Shown here piece after piece: positions 31,113 to 43,339 of a DNA stretch of 64,000 bases (position 1 is its first letter; each line of letters begins with the position of its first letter). The notes below the pieces were generated by a model that was given only the letters and a program-made list of their open reading frames with translations, was not told where the DNA came from and searched no databases. The stretch lies in NCBI GenBank assembly GCA_023055355.1, contig JALJCS010000001.1:107090881-107154880 (forward strand), read 5' to 3'. A program made the translations under genes and the position numbers. This DNA is from Agelaius tricolor. Taxonomy: Eukaryota; Chordata; Aves; Passeriformes; Icteridae.

Positions 31113-34100
31113 CACCAGTTGATAATTTATTTAAGGCAAGCTGGAATTTTATTGTCCCACAGGGAGACACTTACAATAAGCACAAGAAGTGGCCTGCAGT
31201 GAGGTCCTGTATGTCACCTGAGTTCATCTCATAACTCTAAAACTCAGCGAGAAAGAAATTTTCAGCCTGCAGAAAATTGTTTCAGTGTTGTTTTGTTATA
31301 GGAAGGGTCAGTCCCATCAGACTTTTTTGATCCTCTCTGTCAAATAGCTACTAAAGTCCTTGAAACAACCAGCATTCTCTTACAGGGTAAAGCACCTCAT
31401 GCTTCATGAAGCTGTCTGGAACTACTCTACTGGTGGTCATTTTGTAGATACGACGGTGAAAACAAAGCTTTATCTGTGGAATTAAAATTTTCACTTTGCT
31501 TGATATTATTGTCTTCATTTGAGTGGGCAGTGAAATTTCTGTTTCATACAGGTGACATGTATTTTGGTCTGTAATACATTTTGGTCTGAAAATAACTTCC
31601 TAAAATGGTTGCTTGTTCCATTCCCACCAAAACCCCAAAAAATTGCTTAATCTAAAACTGAGAATATACTGGTGATATGTTCAGGTAATTGCTGTGAATT
31701 TAGTCTGGAGTGTACTTGTGCATTGTACTTGCTATGGATTTAAACTGTACTGCATCAGAAAAATCGGTGGGAAAATATTTTTAATGTTACTATATTGTGC
31801 ATATATAGATATGTATAGTATACCCATGTGCAACCTTTGATCTACAGTCATGCTTAAGAATAGGTATATAACTAAACAACCTAAAAATCTGATCATTACA
31901 TGTACATTTCAACTTTGAAATGCTTGTACTCCAAATACTGTGATATATGATTTCACTTTTTCTGAGGTTATTTTCTCTTTAATTGTTCATATCTTTTGAT
32001 CCTAAGCCAACATTTTGATAGAATTTGTTTTTCTGCCTAGAGGGTTTGACAGGTTTTCCACACACATATTTAAAATCCCTGAAGGAGTGGCATAGGAATC
32101 AGAAAGGGATTAGGAAGGAGAGTCAGGATAGGACCGTGCATTCATTCTCAGCTAACTTCAAGACAAAAAGCAGTTTGATTGCTATGTCCTCCTGGATGCT
32201 AAAACAATGACCCATAACACAAGAAGACAGTACAGGATTACCACTGTTACTGCTTTAAGATAATTAAACAAATCTTCAAATAATGTCTGACAGACAAGAC
32301 TGGAAGTAATGAACTTCTCAGTAAATCTTAGATCCTTCTATTGAATGCTGACAGTCATCTTTATATTATCTGCCTCAAAGAAGGGAAAAATATAAACCAG
32401 CAAAATGGAGATTTTTTTTTAAAATTTAAACACACTGAATAATAATCACTTAAATCAGAATGTTTAGAGTGGTGTAGGCATGCTGTTCTCTCTTCCTGTT
32501 GCTCTTTTTAGGCTGTTAAAAGAAAAATCTGTGGTAATAGTCTCATAATTATGTGTCTAACAAATGCTATTATGATTTCTAATTACCTTTCTAAATTCCC
32601 ATAAAGCAAAATAATGAAAGCAGTGTAAGTATTATCTACCTTTTATATTAATACACGTGCAAAACCACATTTTTTTTCTCATGCAGTAAAGCTTATGCAT
32701 AAGCTGTCTAATCAGCTTGTAAGCAGTGGTAACATTTTTCAAAATTCTCATCTTGATTCTCCATGACTTGTGAGATGTCAGCTGTGGCAAAGAATATCAG
32801 AAGTGTCAGTTACTTTATTTTTCTTAAGGAGATGAACTTTTTTCAGAAGTGTTTTGTGTTTGAAGGGTAAGAACTACAGTTCTGTTTAAATGATCTTTTG
32901 TACACGTCTTTTGTAATGTTTTATCATGATATGCTGCAACAAAGCAGATGCACTTACGTGCACTATGGTTTAGAGAGCTGTATGCTGGCCTTAAATTCTT
33001 CTAGCATTTGATTCTATCTAAGATGATTTGGAGGCTGCATTTACTTTCTGGTAGCATTTAAGAAGACAACTTAAGATTTTGTAAGGGTTAGTGAAAAATC
33101 GATAATAACCGATGTTCTTGTAACATGCCTGCAGTGTGGAAGGTAAGTTGGGAGCAAGAGGTTATTTTCTTTGAATTAAATGGAGAGTCTTGCAATATAT
33201 ACTAAAGTGCTCAATTCCATGATGGACAACAGTTTTGAAATGTAGCCTTTCAGTTCTGTAAACATAATGTTGTTTTCCCTTAGCAATTGAATAGCAAGGA
33301 CCAAGACATTGGATTATCTTTTCTAAAATCATACATGAAAATGTGTTCTATCTGTCACCAAAAAAAATACTCTAGAGGTGCTTCTTGTTTTTATGTCTTA
33401 TTATTCAAAAAATTGTATCCTAACACTGAAAGAACATGAAGTTTAATGGTATAGAAAATGGAGACTACAGAGGTTAGAATTGAAATTAGACAAAAAAAAA
33501 AATTAAAAAAGTAAATCATAAATCCTTTCTAAAATTTATTGAATATTACTTTTTTTACATGTGTGAAAACTCTTCCTTATATTTCTTAGATAGAACCCAG
33601 AGAAGAAAAAAGGTCTGGATCATAAACTCTTACATAGCCTTGAAATGATATTTTTAAAATACATACTATTTCAGTGAGTGAAATTTGAAACAAGCAAACA
33701 AACAAACAGAAGATATGTAGCAATACTCTTAATCAGAAACAATATTTTTATTCCCGTATGCACATACAAGATCACATAAGAAAATTTATAAAAAATAATT
33801 TGAAAACATAGAATGGAGGAATATATAAAATAACTCTCTCAAAGTTATGGTATCTGCTTTATTAAGACTGTCAGTCATTAAAACATTTCTCTTTTAATGA
33901 GTTTTCATATCCAGGTAAAAGTCTCAGATAAAATGTGTTGTCAAGTTTCTTGAGACATTACTTTCAGGGTATTTCAGAATTTTGACATGTATCTTCTCAC
34001 CTCTTGGATGTTGGTTGTAATCCATTTCCTACTGATATAACCTAAAAATTTATACCCTTTGCAGATTTTTGCAAAGGTTTTGGTGGATTGATTCCTCTTT

Positions 34101-36461
34101 AAAAGGATTTGTTCTAATTCGGCACTCATCTTAGGCACCTTAGCAAAAATGGGACAAGGAACACAGTCTTGAAAGTTTTAAGAGCTAATGCATAATTTTA
34201 AAATTTAGAAGGATTTTGCTCATCAGAATGTTTTAGCTAGGTCTTTAATTCCAGATGTGAGAGCCATATCATGGCTACAAGTGGTGTAGCACTGAGTTGC
34301 ACCATTTACTTCTTAATGTATTCCCTATGAAGTCCCTGGGTTATATGCTAGGTTGCACACATAGTGGAAATGCCAAGATCTTCAAGCCATAGCAATTTAG
34401 CCTGGAAGCCATTAGGGAATACTAAATTAAATCTTGCCTTTTTAAAATATTTCAGGGTTAATTTCAATTTCAGAATCATAATGGCAGTTTTGATGTTAAG
34501 GAACAACACTTTATTAGAAAAAAAGGGAAAGTCTAAGAGAACTGAATATTTTCTTTCAAAGTATATCAGGATAAGGAGGTACAGTTTTCTGCTTTCAGCA
34601 CAATGTCAGCAAAGATACCTTATGCATTAAGATCTGACATATTACATTCAGACCATTCAATCAGGAATTTTAGCCACCTCATTCACCTCATTCATGTCTT
34701 GTATGTCAACCCAGTGCACATTGCAGAGCTCACTTCAGCCAGAAATGCCAAACTTTCACCTCTGAAGGATATGTACTTGACTGTGAACCAGAGAAATATA
34801 CCTTCTTCTTCTCCTCTGGATTCACAACTTAAACTTTTCTTAGTTGTAGGTGGCAAAATAATTTCTGCTGTAAGTTGAGTAGGCATTATTGCTTTATTTC
34901 AAACAGCAGGAGAAAGAAGTGCTTCAAAGGAAGTGTATCACACCCAGAGTGAGATTATAGTTTCCTTCAATTCCTACCAGCCCATTTCCTTATTCATGCA
35001 AAGGATTAGGGAAGAGGGCATTTGTTCAGGCTTTGTTGGATTCATGCTCAGCTCTAATTCCTAATTAAGACAACTCATATTTGCACATGCACAAAATGGA
35101 ATTTTATGTAAAACTATTGAAGTTCTCAGTGAAACAGGAACTACTACTGAAGCCCTTCCTCTGCTGCTGTGTGCTCTCATCCCTAATCTGCAGAACAGCT
35201 CATGTTTTCCCTGTCTCCCTTTCTCTCCCTATGCCTCTGTTAACTGCTACCATGCCAAGTGGAACAGGATCAGTAGGCAGCAACTGCAAGTGACCTACAG
35301 GTCTAATGCCTGTAGGTTATAGCTGTTTACTGAGACACAAGCTTAAATCTCTCTGGCAGAAGATGCTATTATATTGACATTCTTAAATGTGACTCATGTT
35401 CAGCCATAATTCTCCAGCTGATTGCTGGCTGCACCGAAGAAAAGGGTATCTGCCACATATTCTTCTTTAGCAGTTGTCACACTTTTTAAGGAACGTGGCT
35501 TGTTAGGTCCTTTCAGAGCACACCTATTGGATTGATAACCATGCATGGAGAACTGGAATGTGAATTCTAATAGGATCCACAACTAAGCCAAGCACCAGTG
35601 TGTTTCACAGAATTTCTACTATTGCCAAATGACAAAGCTGTAAAATTTAATGGGAAATGCTGAGTGCCTTACTGCTTTCAGCCCTGTAGGTTGGAAGCTG
35701 AATGCAGACTTTTATGAATACAGCTTCAATCTAGGTTCTCAGTGAAGTAGGTTGGGTGCAATATTTAATTATTTTATGGATCTAATCTCCAAGCTTCAGG
35801 TTTGTATGAATAATGAAGACATAACAGTTCAGAAATAAAGCAGGGTTTTTATTTGAAAGCTAAATGAGACAATTATATATTGACTACCAGTAATCGAACA
35901 AAATCAAAAAATGGCCATGAGATAGTTAGATTAATTCTAGGTGCTTTGACTTTTTTGGTTCTTGTTTGATAGGTTGTTTGCTTGTTTTTTATTTGTTCAC
36001 TTGCCTTTTTTTCCTGATTGTGTCCCTGGCCTGGAGATAGTTATTAAGAGAGAAAAATGCAAAGGGTTAGACCACACCTCAAATTTGCTTTGGCTGAGAG
36101 CAGTTGTCAGAGGCTTGGCTTAACATCTCAGCTTCTGGGATGGGTTATTTAGTTAGTATATCTCTCCATTAGCTGGAAAATGCTTAAATTAAACTATGAT
36201 GTAGAGCCCAAAAGTGAGACATTTTTCTCTTACTACTGTATGTCATTTGATACTCCAATTCTCACAGGAGAGAAGGTTGATTGCTCAGCACACTGTTAGC
36301 AGTTGAGAATTCAGTCAGACTGAGGAAATAGGGAGATTTTATTTTACTTTTCAAATTGCACTGCAAACTGGAAAAAGGGCTTTGAGGATTTGATGTAAAC
36401 ATCTTAATAAACTTTTTTTAATAATACACTTTTCATGAAGATCAACAAAACTGAGTTGTTG

Positions 36462-36490
36462 TTTTTTGTTTGTTTTTTTTTTTTTTTTGC
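36462..36490 (+). repeat. T-rich tract
   Basis: A TTG/TTTG-interrupted stretch ends in a T run of about 16-18 bases. It lies about 600 bases before the last exon, too far upstream to be the polypyrimidine tract of that acceptor. Confidence 0.8.
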
Positions 36491-37088
36491 AAACACATGA
36501 TCCATAAATGATAGTCAGTAGTGGTAAAAGTTTTTATATACAGAAGATATTGTAAATTATGGAGAAAATATCAGTTTTCAGTAATACATCTGGATTTTAC
36601 CAGTATTTAAAGATGAATTTAGGTAAACTCCCTGAACTAAAACTTCATGTTTTTGTGGAAGAACTCTCACTTTAGTCTCATAGAAATGCAATTATCATTT
36701 TTAAATATGGCTAAGGAGATTCTACTGAATGCCTAACTGATATGTAATATTTGGATACTGTACTGTAAAGATAACATGTTGACAGAAAATCTGCTTGAAG
36801 TAGTTTTATGTAACATATACATCCAGACTTAGTACCTGCCAGAAAAACAATTGTACAGGTAAGGTGATTTTCACACTGTTTGATAAGTAATTTTAATTAT
36901 TATTAAATAATAATATGCATATATAGTGATGCATATAATAAGACCATGGCAATTTGTTTTGAGCTTCAGACTGGAACAAAGCAAAGAATGACAAGTGTGT
37001 GCCAGTACAGTAAATCTGCTTCTAGACACTGCAGTTAGTAATTTCTTACAGCTATTTCTTTTTCTTGTTCCTCTATTTCCCCCTGTAG

Positions 37089-37253
<165 letters not shown>

Positions 37254-37890
37254 AGCTGGGAAGCCAAATACCCCAAGCACAAACTGTCGTCTTTTTTCCA
37301 AACAACCTTGCGAGAATGTTTCCTGTGGAAATATGCAACAAGTGCAAAATAAAATGAGTTACCTCATGCCGCTGTGTCTATGAACTAGAGACTCTGTGAT
37401 CTCAGCAGTTGCAATGGCCAGACTCGAATCACAAGCATCATGGATCAACCAAGTTATGCAGGGTTACACTGTTTGTCATGGGTTTCCATCATTCTGAATG
37501 AATGAATGTTCCATGTGAGTTTTGTGGCTGGTTTCAAATGCAGTCTCAGTGAGAAGTTGCAGGTTCCTTTTGAAGTTCAACGGTTGCCAGAAAAGGGAGA
37601 ATAAATGCCCAAGATGACACAAACCACAGAAGGAGTCTAGTAAAAGTAATGTCTCAGAACTGTAGTGGAACAAGAAACCATATGTTCTTCTGAACTTCCC
37701 AGCACAGAAAAGTTGGTAACTGCTGGTAGACTGAAACTACCATCTGGACAAGGTGATATGATCTTCCTGGATCCAAGAAATGTTAAAAGTGAAGAAACAT
37801 GAATCCCATGAATTGAAGAATAAATATAAGGATGCTCACCTGTTTTTTGGTTTTGTTTTTTTTTGACTGTTTGTGACACTGAACTAAGTA

Positions 37891-37923
37891 AATAAATAAT
37901 AACTACAAAAAAAAAAAAAAAAA
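37891..37923 (+). promoter_or_regulatory. GRIK2: Candidate proximal polyadenylation site
   Basis: AATAAATAATAACTAC is followed directly by a 17-A run (37907-37923), about 640 bases after the stop. The hexamer is canonical. The A-run is encoded in the genome, so oligo-dT priming in cDNA libraries could also mimic a 3' end here. Confidence 0.45.
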
Positions 37924-39684
37924 GAATTTATCTGGGTTGGAACTTTGATCTAAAAAAACAACAAAAATATTTCCAGAATTTTGACCCAATTTTTAGATGA
38001 ATGAAACTTTCCTTAGTACAAAGGAATGTATCTTACAAACTTTAGATATAAGCAATTGATTTTCTTTTCTATAATTGTGAAAAGAGGGAGGGGGGTGGGA
38101 AGCAGTGTATTTCACACATAGAGGGCTTGCATTTTAGCCTGAATGGTTTTTGAAAAACTTGTTCCTGCTACTAATTGAACTCAATGGAGCCTGTGCGATT
38201 CTCGCTAATGTTGGAAGAGGGATGGGTCACCTAAAAGAAGTGAATGTCAAGAACTTAAAGGAGGACTGCATTTTTCAATACAGTCACAGTACTAAATGAA
38301 CAATATTCTTGAGCAGTTTTTTTTTTCCAAAAAAAAAAAATGTTCAGGTTTATTTGTGGAAATGCAAGATTTCTATGATAATAGTTTTTGTATGGAAATT
38401 TTTGTAATACTTTTTATCAACAAAATAAGAACATGTGTTTCCATCAGGGGTGTGATGCCAAGCATGAGTGGTAGTGCGTGCACACCACCAACGTTTGGTG
38501 AAAACTATTTTTATCATGAAAAAGGAATCTTAGAAGAGACATATTTTCAAGTTATATAATATAAAAAAATAGGTGCACTACCACCACTGCTTACCATGCT
38601 ACACCCCTGGTTTCCACTAAGCTGATAACATGTTGTCATGAACAATTGTGTGTAAATGGTAAAAGACACAGACCTCTTGACCACATTGTGATAGAAGTTA
38701 ATATGCACTCAGTTTGCTGTTTGAATCCAATGCACAAAATTAAAAAAAAAAAAAAAGAAGAAAAAAAGCATTAAATTTATGTCAGTTTTAGTTGGTTTGG
38801 TTTTGCTGAGTGATTTGAGCAACATATGTGCAGTACTTTGTGTCAGTACTGGTACTTAGCTTCAGCTTAGTGCCCTATCCTGATGAGACTTGCCACTAAA
38901 TTTGTGACAAGAGAGTTGGCTGGGATTTCTGACAGAAGCCATTACAGCACATTGTGATACTATTTGCAAGATTTGGCTCTTAGCTGCTTCAAAGCTAACT
39001 TATATGTCCTGAATGTGGTGAGTTCCTGGACATAACATTTTGAAATGCTGCCCTAAAGATGCTGAATCTTGCACCTCTGTCTACTGTAAATTTATTTGTA
39101 TCTCAACAAGAAATGTATAGTATGGACTATGTAGGAATGTTATGCCAACAAAAAAAGATTATTAAGATGGTCTTTACATGGAAAAAAATTTTACTTTAAC
39201 CCCCAAAACCATTAAAATACCCCCCAAAAACATTGAAATAATCATAAATAATAAGTCATCGACGAGTAAAGATGATGGCACAGAAATATAAAATATATAA
39301 TCCAAACTATAGAAATTATATAATGAAATTTGGGGGTGAATGGGAGGTTTGTGTCTACTACCCAGTTATCATAAATCTTCATAGAGATTGAGCTGGCCAT
39401 TTCCATTGTGAGCAGGGACTGAGAAAGCAAATTCTCTTATATTTGTGAGTTTCATCCCCATTTATGTGATAACAAAGAACAGGTTATCTTTGTCTGAAGT
39501 ATAAAGAAGATAAAAACACTTTAAGCAATTTTTCTGGAAATGAGTAAACGTACATAATTTATATTTAAGTTAATTCTTTAAAACACAAAGGGGAAAAGAG
39601 TAACTGTCATAACACATTGAAAACTCCTAATTATGATGGCTTGGAATGGAAAAAATTGGCTATTGCATTTGATTGATGATTTAC

Positions 39685-39712
39685 AATAAAATTTGTAAAA
39701 TCATGTAATAAA
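39685..39712 (+). promoter_or_regulatory. GRIK2: Candidate distal polyadenylation signals (two AATAAA)
   Basis: Two canonical hexamers (39685-39690 and 39707-39712) lie 22 bases apart in AT-rich sequence, with gctgta and T-rich sequence just downstream. They are the best-looking distal signals before the intergenic region, but use is inferred. Confidence 0.4.
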
Positions 39713-39730
39713 ATGCTGTATTATATTCAA

Positions 39731-42700
39731 ACATACTGTTCTTTTCTCCATTGAGGATGTTGAAACAAGCAGGATTTCATTCTCATCTTGATGCTCAAGA
39801 CTAATTCTCATTAAGCTTTTTGTGAGCCAAAGTAACAGTGAATGCAGAATATGTCCCAAATATTTTATTGGGTCAAAGTTCTCCAAGGAACAAAACTTCT
39901 ATCATGGAGGTAGTACAGCTTAATTAAGATTTTGGTCAGAATTTCAGCCTTCCTTTATTGAGGGAAATAGGCAAAGTAACTGGAGATTTGTATTAAAGAT
40001 CAAGACTAGAAGTGCATGGCTCCACAGATTCACAGTAGTAAAATGGGTTTTTTTCAACAATCATACACTAACTCATGTTGTTACTCTGTTGTGCATTAGT
40101 AATTATTTCTGTATTAAGACAGTTACAGAAAATTGACTAATAAAGACCTGACCCCCAAAAGCGTAGAAAATACTACTGATAGTTTTGTACTTGAAAAAGC
40201 CCAATTTCTTTGAATTTCTTCAAAAGCTTCATTTTCTTTCTACTGCTACACAAAAAAATCCTCAATTCTGAAGGAAAATTCTTTGTATGGAAAGGCCTCT
40301 GAAAGGCCAACATTCAAAAAATTTCATGCTGTATAAATTTCTGTACTGTCATTAAGACTGATGGAGCTTCCCACCAAAAATCAAAGAGGATCTGGCCCAC
40401 AAAGATTCAGAATCCATATATAACTGCTTTATCTGGTCTCATAAAACAGCTTAATTAGTTTGCTGATTTCTCAGGACAGGATGATGGGTGCTTCTCTGAC
40501 CTTAATGTCACTCTAGAGAAGAATTTTAAAGCAGTTATAGCTCAGTGAAATGGCGCTGCCTGGTGGATGACAATTGGAGGTAAAAATTGAACAGGACTTT
40601 TTTCCCCCATGTCTGTTTCAATGAAAATAGACACCTTTAAGACACAAAAGGCACACTATTTATATCTTCAGGTTATGTTGGAATGGTTGTATACCAATAT
40701 ATAACTAGAAAAAAAAGGACAAAACCCCTTTTATGTTGTTGATTAATGTAATTTGTGGAGGACTGGTAATGAAAATAATGAGCCAAATGGTTGGATGAAA
40801 TCAAGAGATGTCTGGTCCTTTACAGTAAATGAGGATTTGTCCAATTATAGACATCAGCAGGCCTTTTTAATGGTATTCTCATTTTATATAAACAGAAGTA
40901 CAGACATATACAGGGAGTATCTGTCAGATTTTATATGCGATATTTCTCTCTGAAATTTCTGTCTCAATTTTCTGTTGAAGAATTCAGTATAGATTTGAAA
41001 TAACCTTTTCTTTCATTTTATTATTTCTTGAGACTCTGATCGTTAATCTTTCCTGATTTCATCCATAGAGTGTTCACAACCCCCAAAATAACACAGTTTA
41101 GTCCTACTACACTAACTTGTTAATATTTCAGAATTGAAAAAACGTACTTCATCAGAGAAGAAAACATATTGTGCCAAAATCCAAAGCCACAATAGGAGAA
41201 ATATCCTAATATTCCACAAGATAAAAATATTTTCAGGGAAAAGGAATCATGAGCAGAGGTAACATCATACTAAGATGTAAAACATTATGCTATAAAATAA
41301 TGTTTTATTGTTTTGATGCTAACGATATTAGAAAAATGGGAAGCACTTCAGACACAACTTCACTTAGTCTCCAAATACATCAACAAACACAAAATAGGAT
41401 AACTGAAATACTCCTTTGAAAGAAGTGTGAGAACTCCTTCTTGAAAGCAATCAAGGTTTTATCCAATACAGCCCCAAGTATGTACAGATATAATATTTAA
41501 GGCAGAACTAGGTGTACAGAAGCAATGGTGTTTCTGTCAGAATTTCAAGGATGTATTGGAAAACAAAGGGTTGCTGAGGTTGGCTTCTCTTACTTAGAAG
41601 ATCATTGCTTTCCAACCTCAAACGTGCTAGTGTCCTGTTCTCTTCCAGTCTTACCTCTCTGCCTTCCTACACGCACCTCTGACAGTATGAAATTTTTTTT
41701 AAAGCCCTTTTCTTCTGGCCTTCCTTTAAAAATAGTTCTAATTAAAAATAAAGTTACTCAAACACCTCATCTCCCCAGTTTGTATCCACCAAGATAAAAA
41801 CATTAGCTTTTCATGTGACTGTAATCTAATTGTCTTTATTTTCATTTACTACCCCTCTCTGTCCCCTGCCTGTGTTATCTTCTCCTGTTGTTCTTGTACT
41901 TGCCTAGACTGTAAGCTCTTAGGGGGCAGGAAATCTGTCTTTGATTTGTTCTATGTAGCACCATGAACTATGGAGCTATATAAATAATAAAAAATGTAGA
42001 TCTTCTTAAATGATGTTTGAAGTGATAGTGATCTGATTGACTGCCAGTCTAGTAATATATTGTTTTAGCTCATTGCCTGAAGTCCTAATCACAGCAGCAA
42101 TAGAATAATCAAAAAATAAAAATGATAAAACCAACCCAAAGGGGCTATCACACTGACTCATCTTACTGGAATTTTCCCTACATGGTCGGGGTATAGGAAG
42201 ATAATGTCATGTTCACATATCTTCTATAATGGTTTATATATTTAATCATCTACATTAGAAATTTTTTTAAATAAGTAGGTTAACACAGATATAAAGGATG
42301 AGCTTTGGAATGAGAATTTTGATTGGTCAAAGTTTGGAAAATTTATGGTTAAGAGATTGGTTAAGCTGCACATGAGGAACCTTTCCTTCTTTCATTATTT
42401 CAACCCATTTAGTCAACAAGACTCTCATTGCTGAAATCTACAGCAATCCTATTTTGCTAATAATTTTATGGATGTAATTAGAAACTTTCTACAAAATATA
42501 GTTTTAAACAAAATTAAAAAAAATACTTAGTCTTGCTTCTATTCAAGAACTCTCTTTCTATGACTGCTGGAATGAAAAACTGGGAATTCAAGAAAAATGA
42601 AATACAAATGGAAGGAAACAACACATACAGTCTTGAGGACAAGCATATCAGCTTTCTCTTTTACCTTTTTCTTCTTCAAGGAGTGACGTTCCGTATCATT

Positions 42701-43339
42701 GAACTTAGCTCTTCTGGATGTTGAAGTCTATACTGACAATTCTACATGGATCTGTCTTTCATGAATTCTCAGAGCCAAAAGACTACCTGTCTTTCTTTCT
42801 TGATCACACAATGTATTGTTTTTCCAGATACTTAGGAAATTGAGTCCTAAGTTAAAAAAATAGAAAATCATAGAGCTTCCTCTTTGCCATGACTGTAGAG
42901 TTTTGCTTGGTGGAAATAGGATACATTACATTAAACTTACCTGAAAAAATTGCATGAAAACATTGAAAATTGGTAAAGGATCTGTAGGTAGCGTTCCTTG
43001 GGCAGCACTGACCACCACAGACCAAATCTGTAGGGATCTGGTTTTGAAGGTACAGGTTCTACTTATTATGGGTTTATGCCAAAGATTGTCTTATGACATT
43101 TACCCATAAGTAGACTGCTGGCTGTTATGCCCAGAGAATGAAAAACAGACTAACACAGTGGTAACCATTATCATTCTCTTTATATTGTAACCACAGTAAC
43201 CAGCTGGGCCATTTGGGCTCAGGTAAATCAACAGAAATTTCTGATATGTACACCTGCTAAGCAATTTTATGCATTAACATCTATCTTAAAAATGCAAATT
43301 TGGCATAAGTACAACTGGCCTGTGGGCTTATCATAAAAG
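39731..43339 (+). other. Intergenic sequence downstream of GRIK2
   Basis: AT-rich sequence without a recognisable gene. The only feature I can name is an ancient LINE/SINE tail at about 41.9 kb, listed separately. Short open frames (for example 40753-40953 and 41525-41797) show no domain, no splice context and no conserved motif that I recognise. Confidence 0.6.
41900..41995 (+). mobile_element. Ancient L2/MIR-like 3' tail remnant
   Basis: The sequence tagactgtaagctcttagg, then ggcaggaaatctgtctttga, then gtagcaccatgaactatgga, then ctatataaataataa has the layout of the conserved 3' tail of old L2-type LINEs and their SINEs: tagactgtaagctc, a ggcaggga block, a tgtct block, a tagcacc block and a terminal AATAAT run. 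Only the tail survives. The resemblance is recalled, not aligned. Confidence 0.55.

Larger units (their letters stand above)
37254..39730 (+). other. GRIK2: GRIK2 3' UTR (end inferred)
   Basis: Untranslated sequence follows the stop codon. No further coding signal appears and several AATAAA hexamers occur. The outermost pair, 39685-39690 and 39707-39712, would give a UTR of about 2.5 kb. Earlier candidates are at 37348, 37600, 37819 and 37891. An open frame at 38296-38559 has no recognisable features. The distal end is inferred from the hexamers alone; transcript data would settle it. Confidence 0.5.

Noticed and set aside
37907..37923. A17 run as the end of a processed pseudogene or a retroposed copy
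   Set aside because: It directly follows the true last exon and intronless retroposition does not fit, because the upstream exons are split by large introns. It is a genomic A-run in the 3' UTR.
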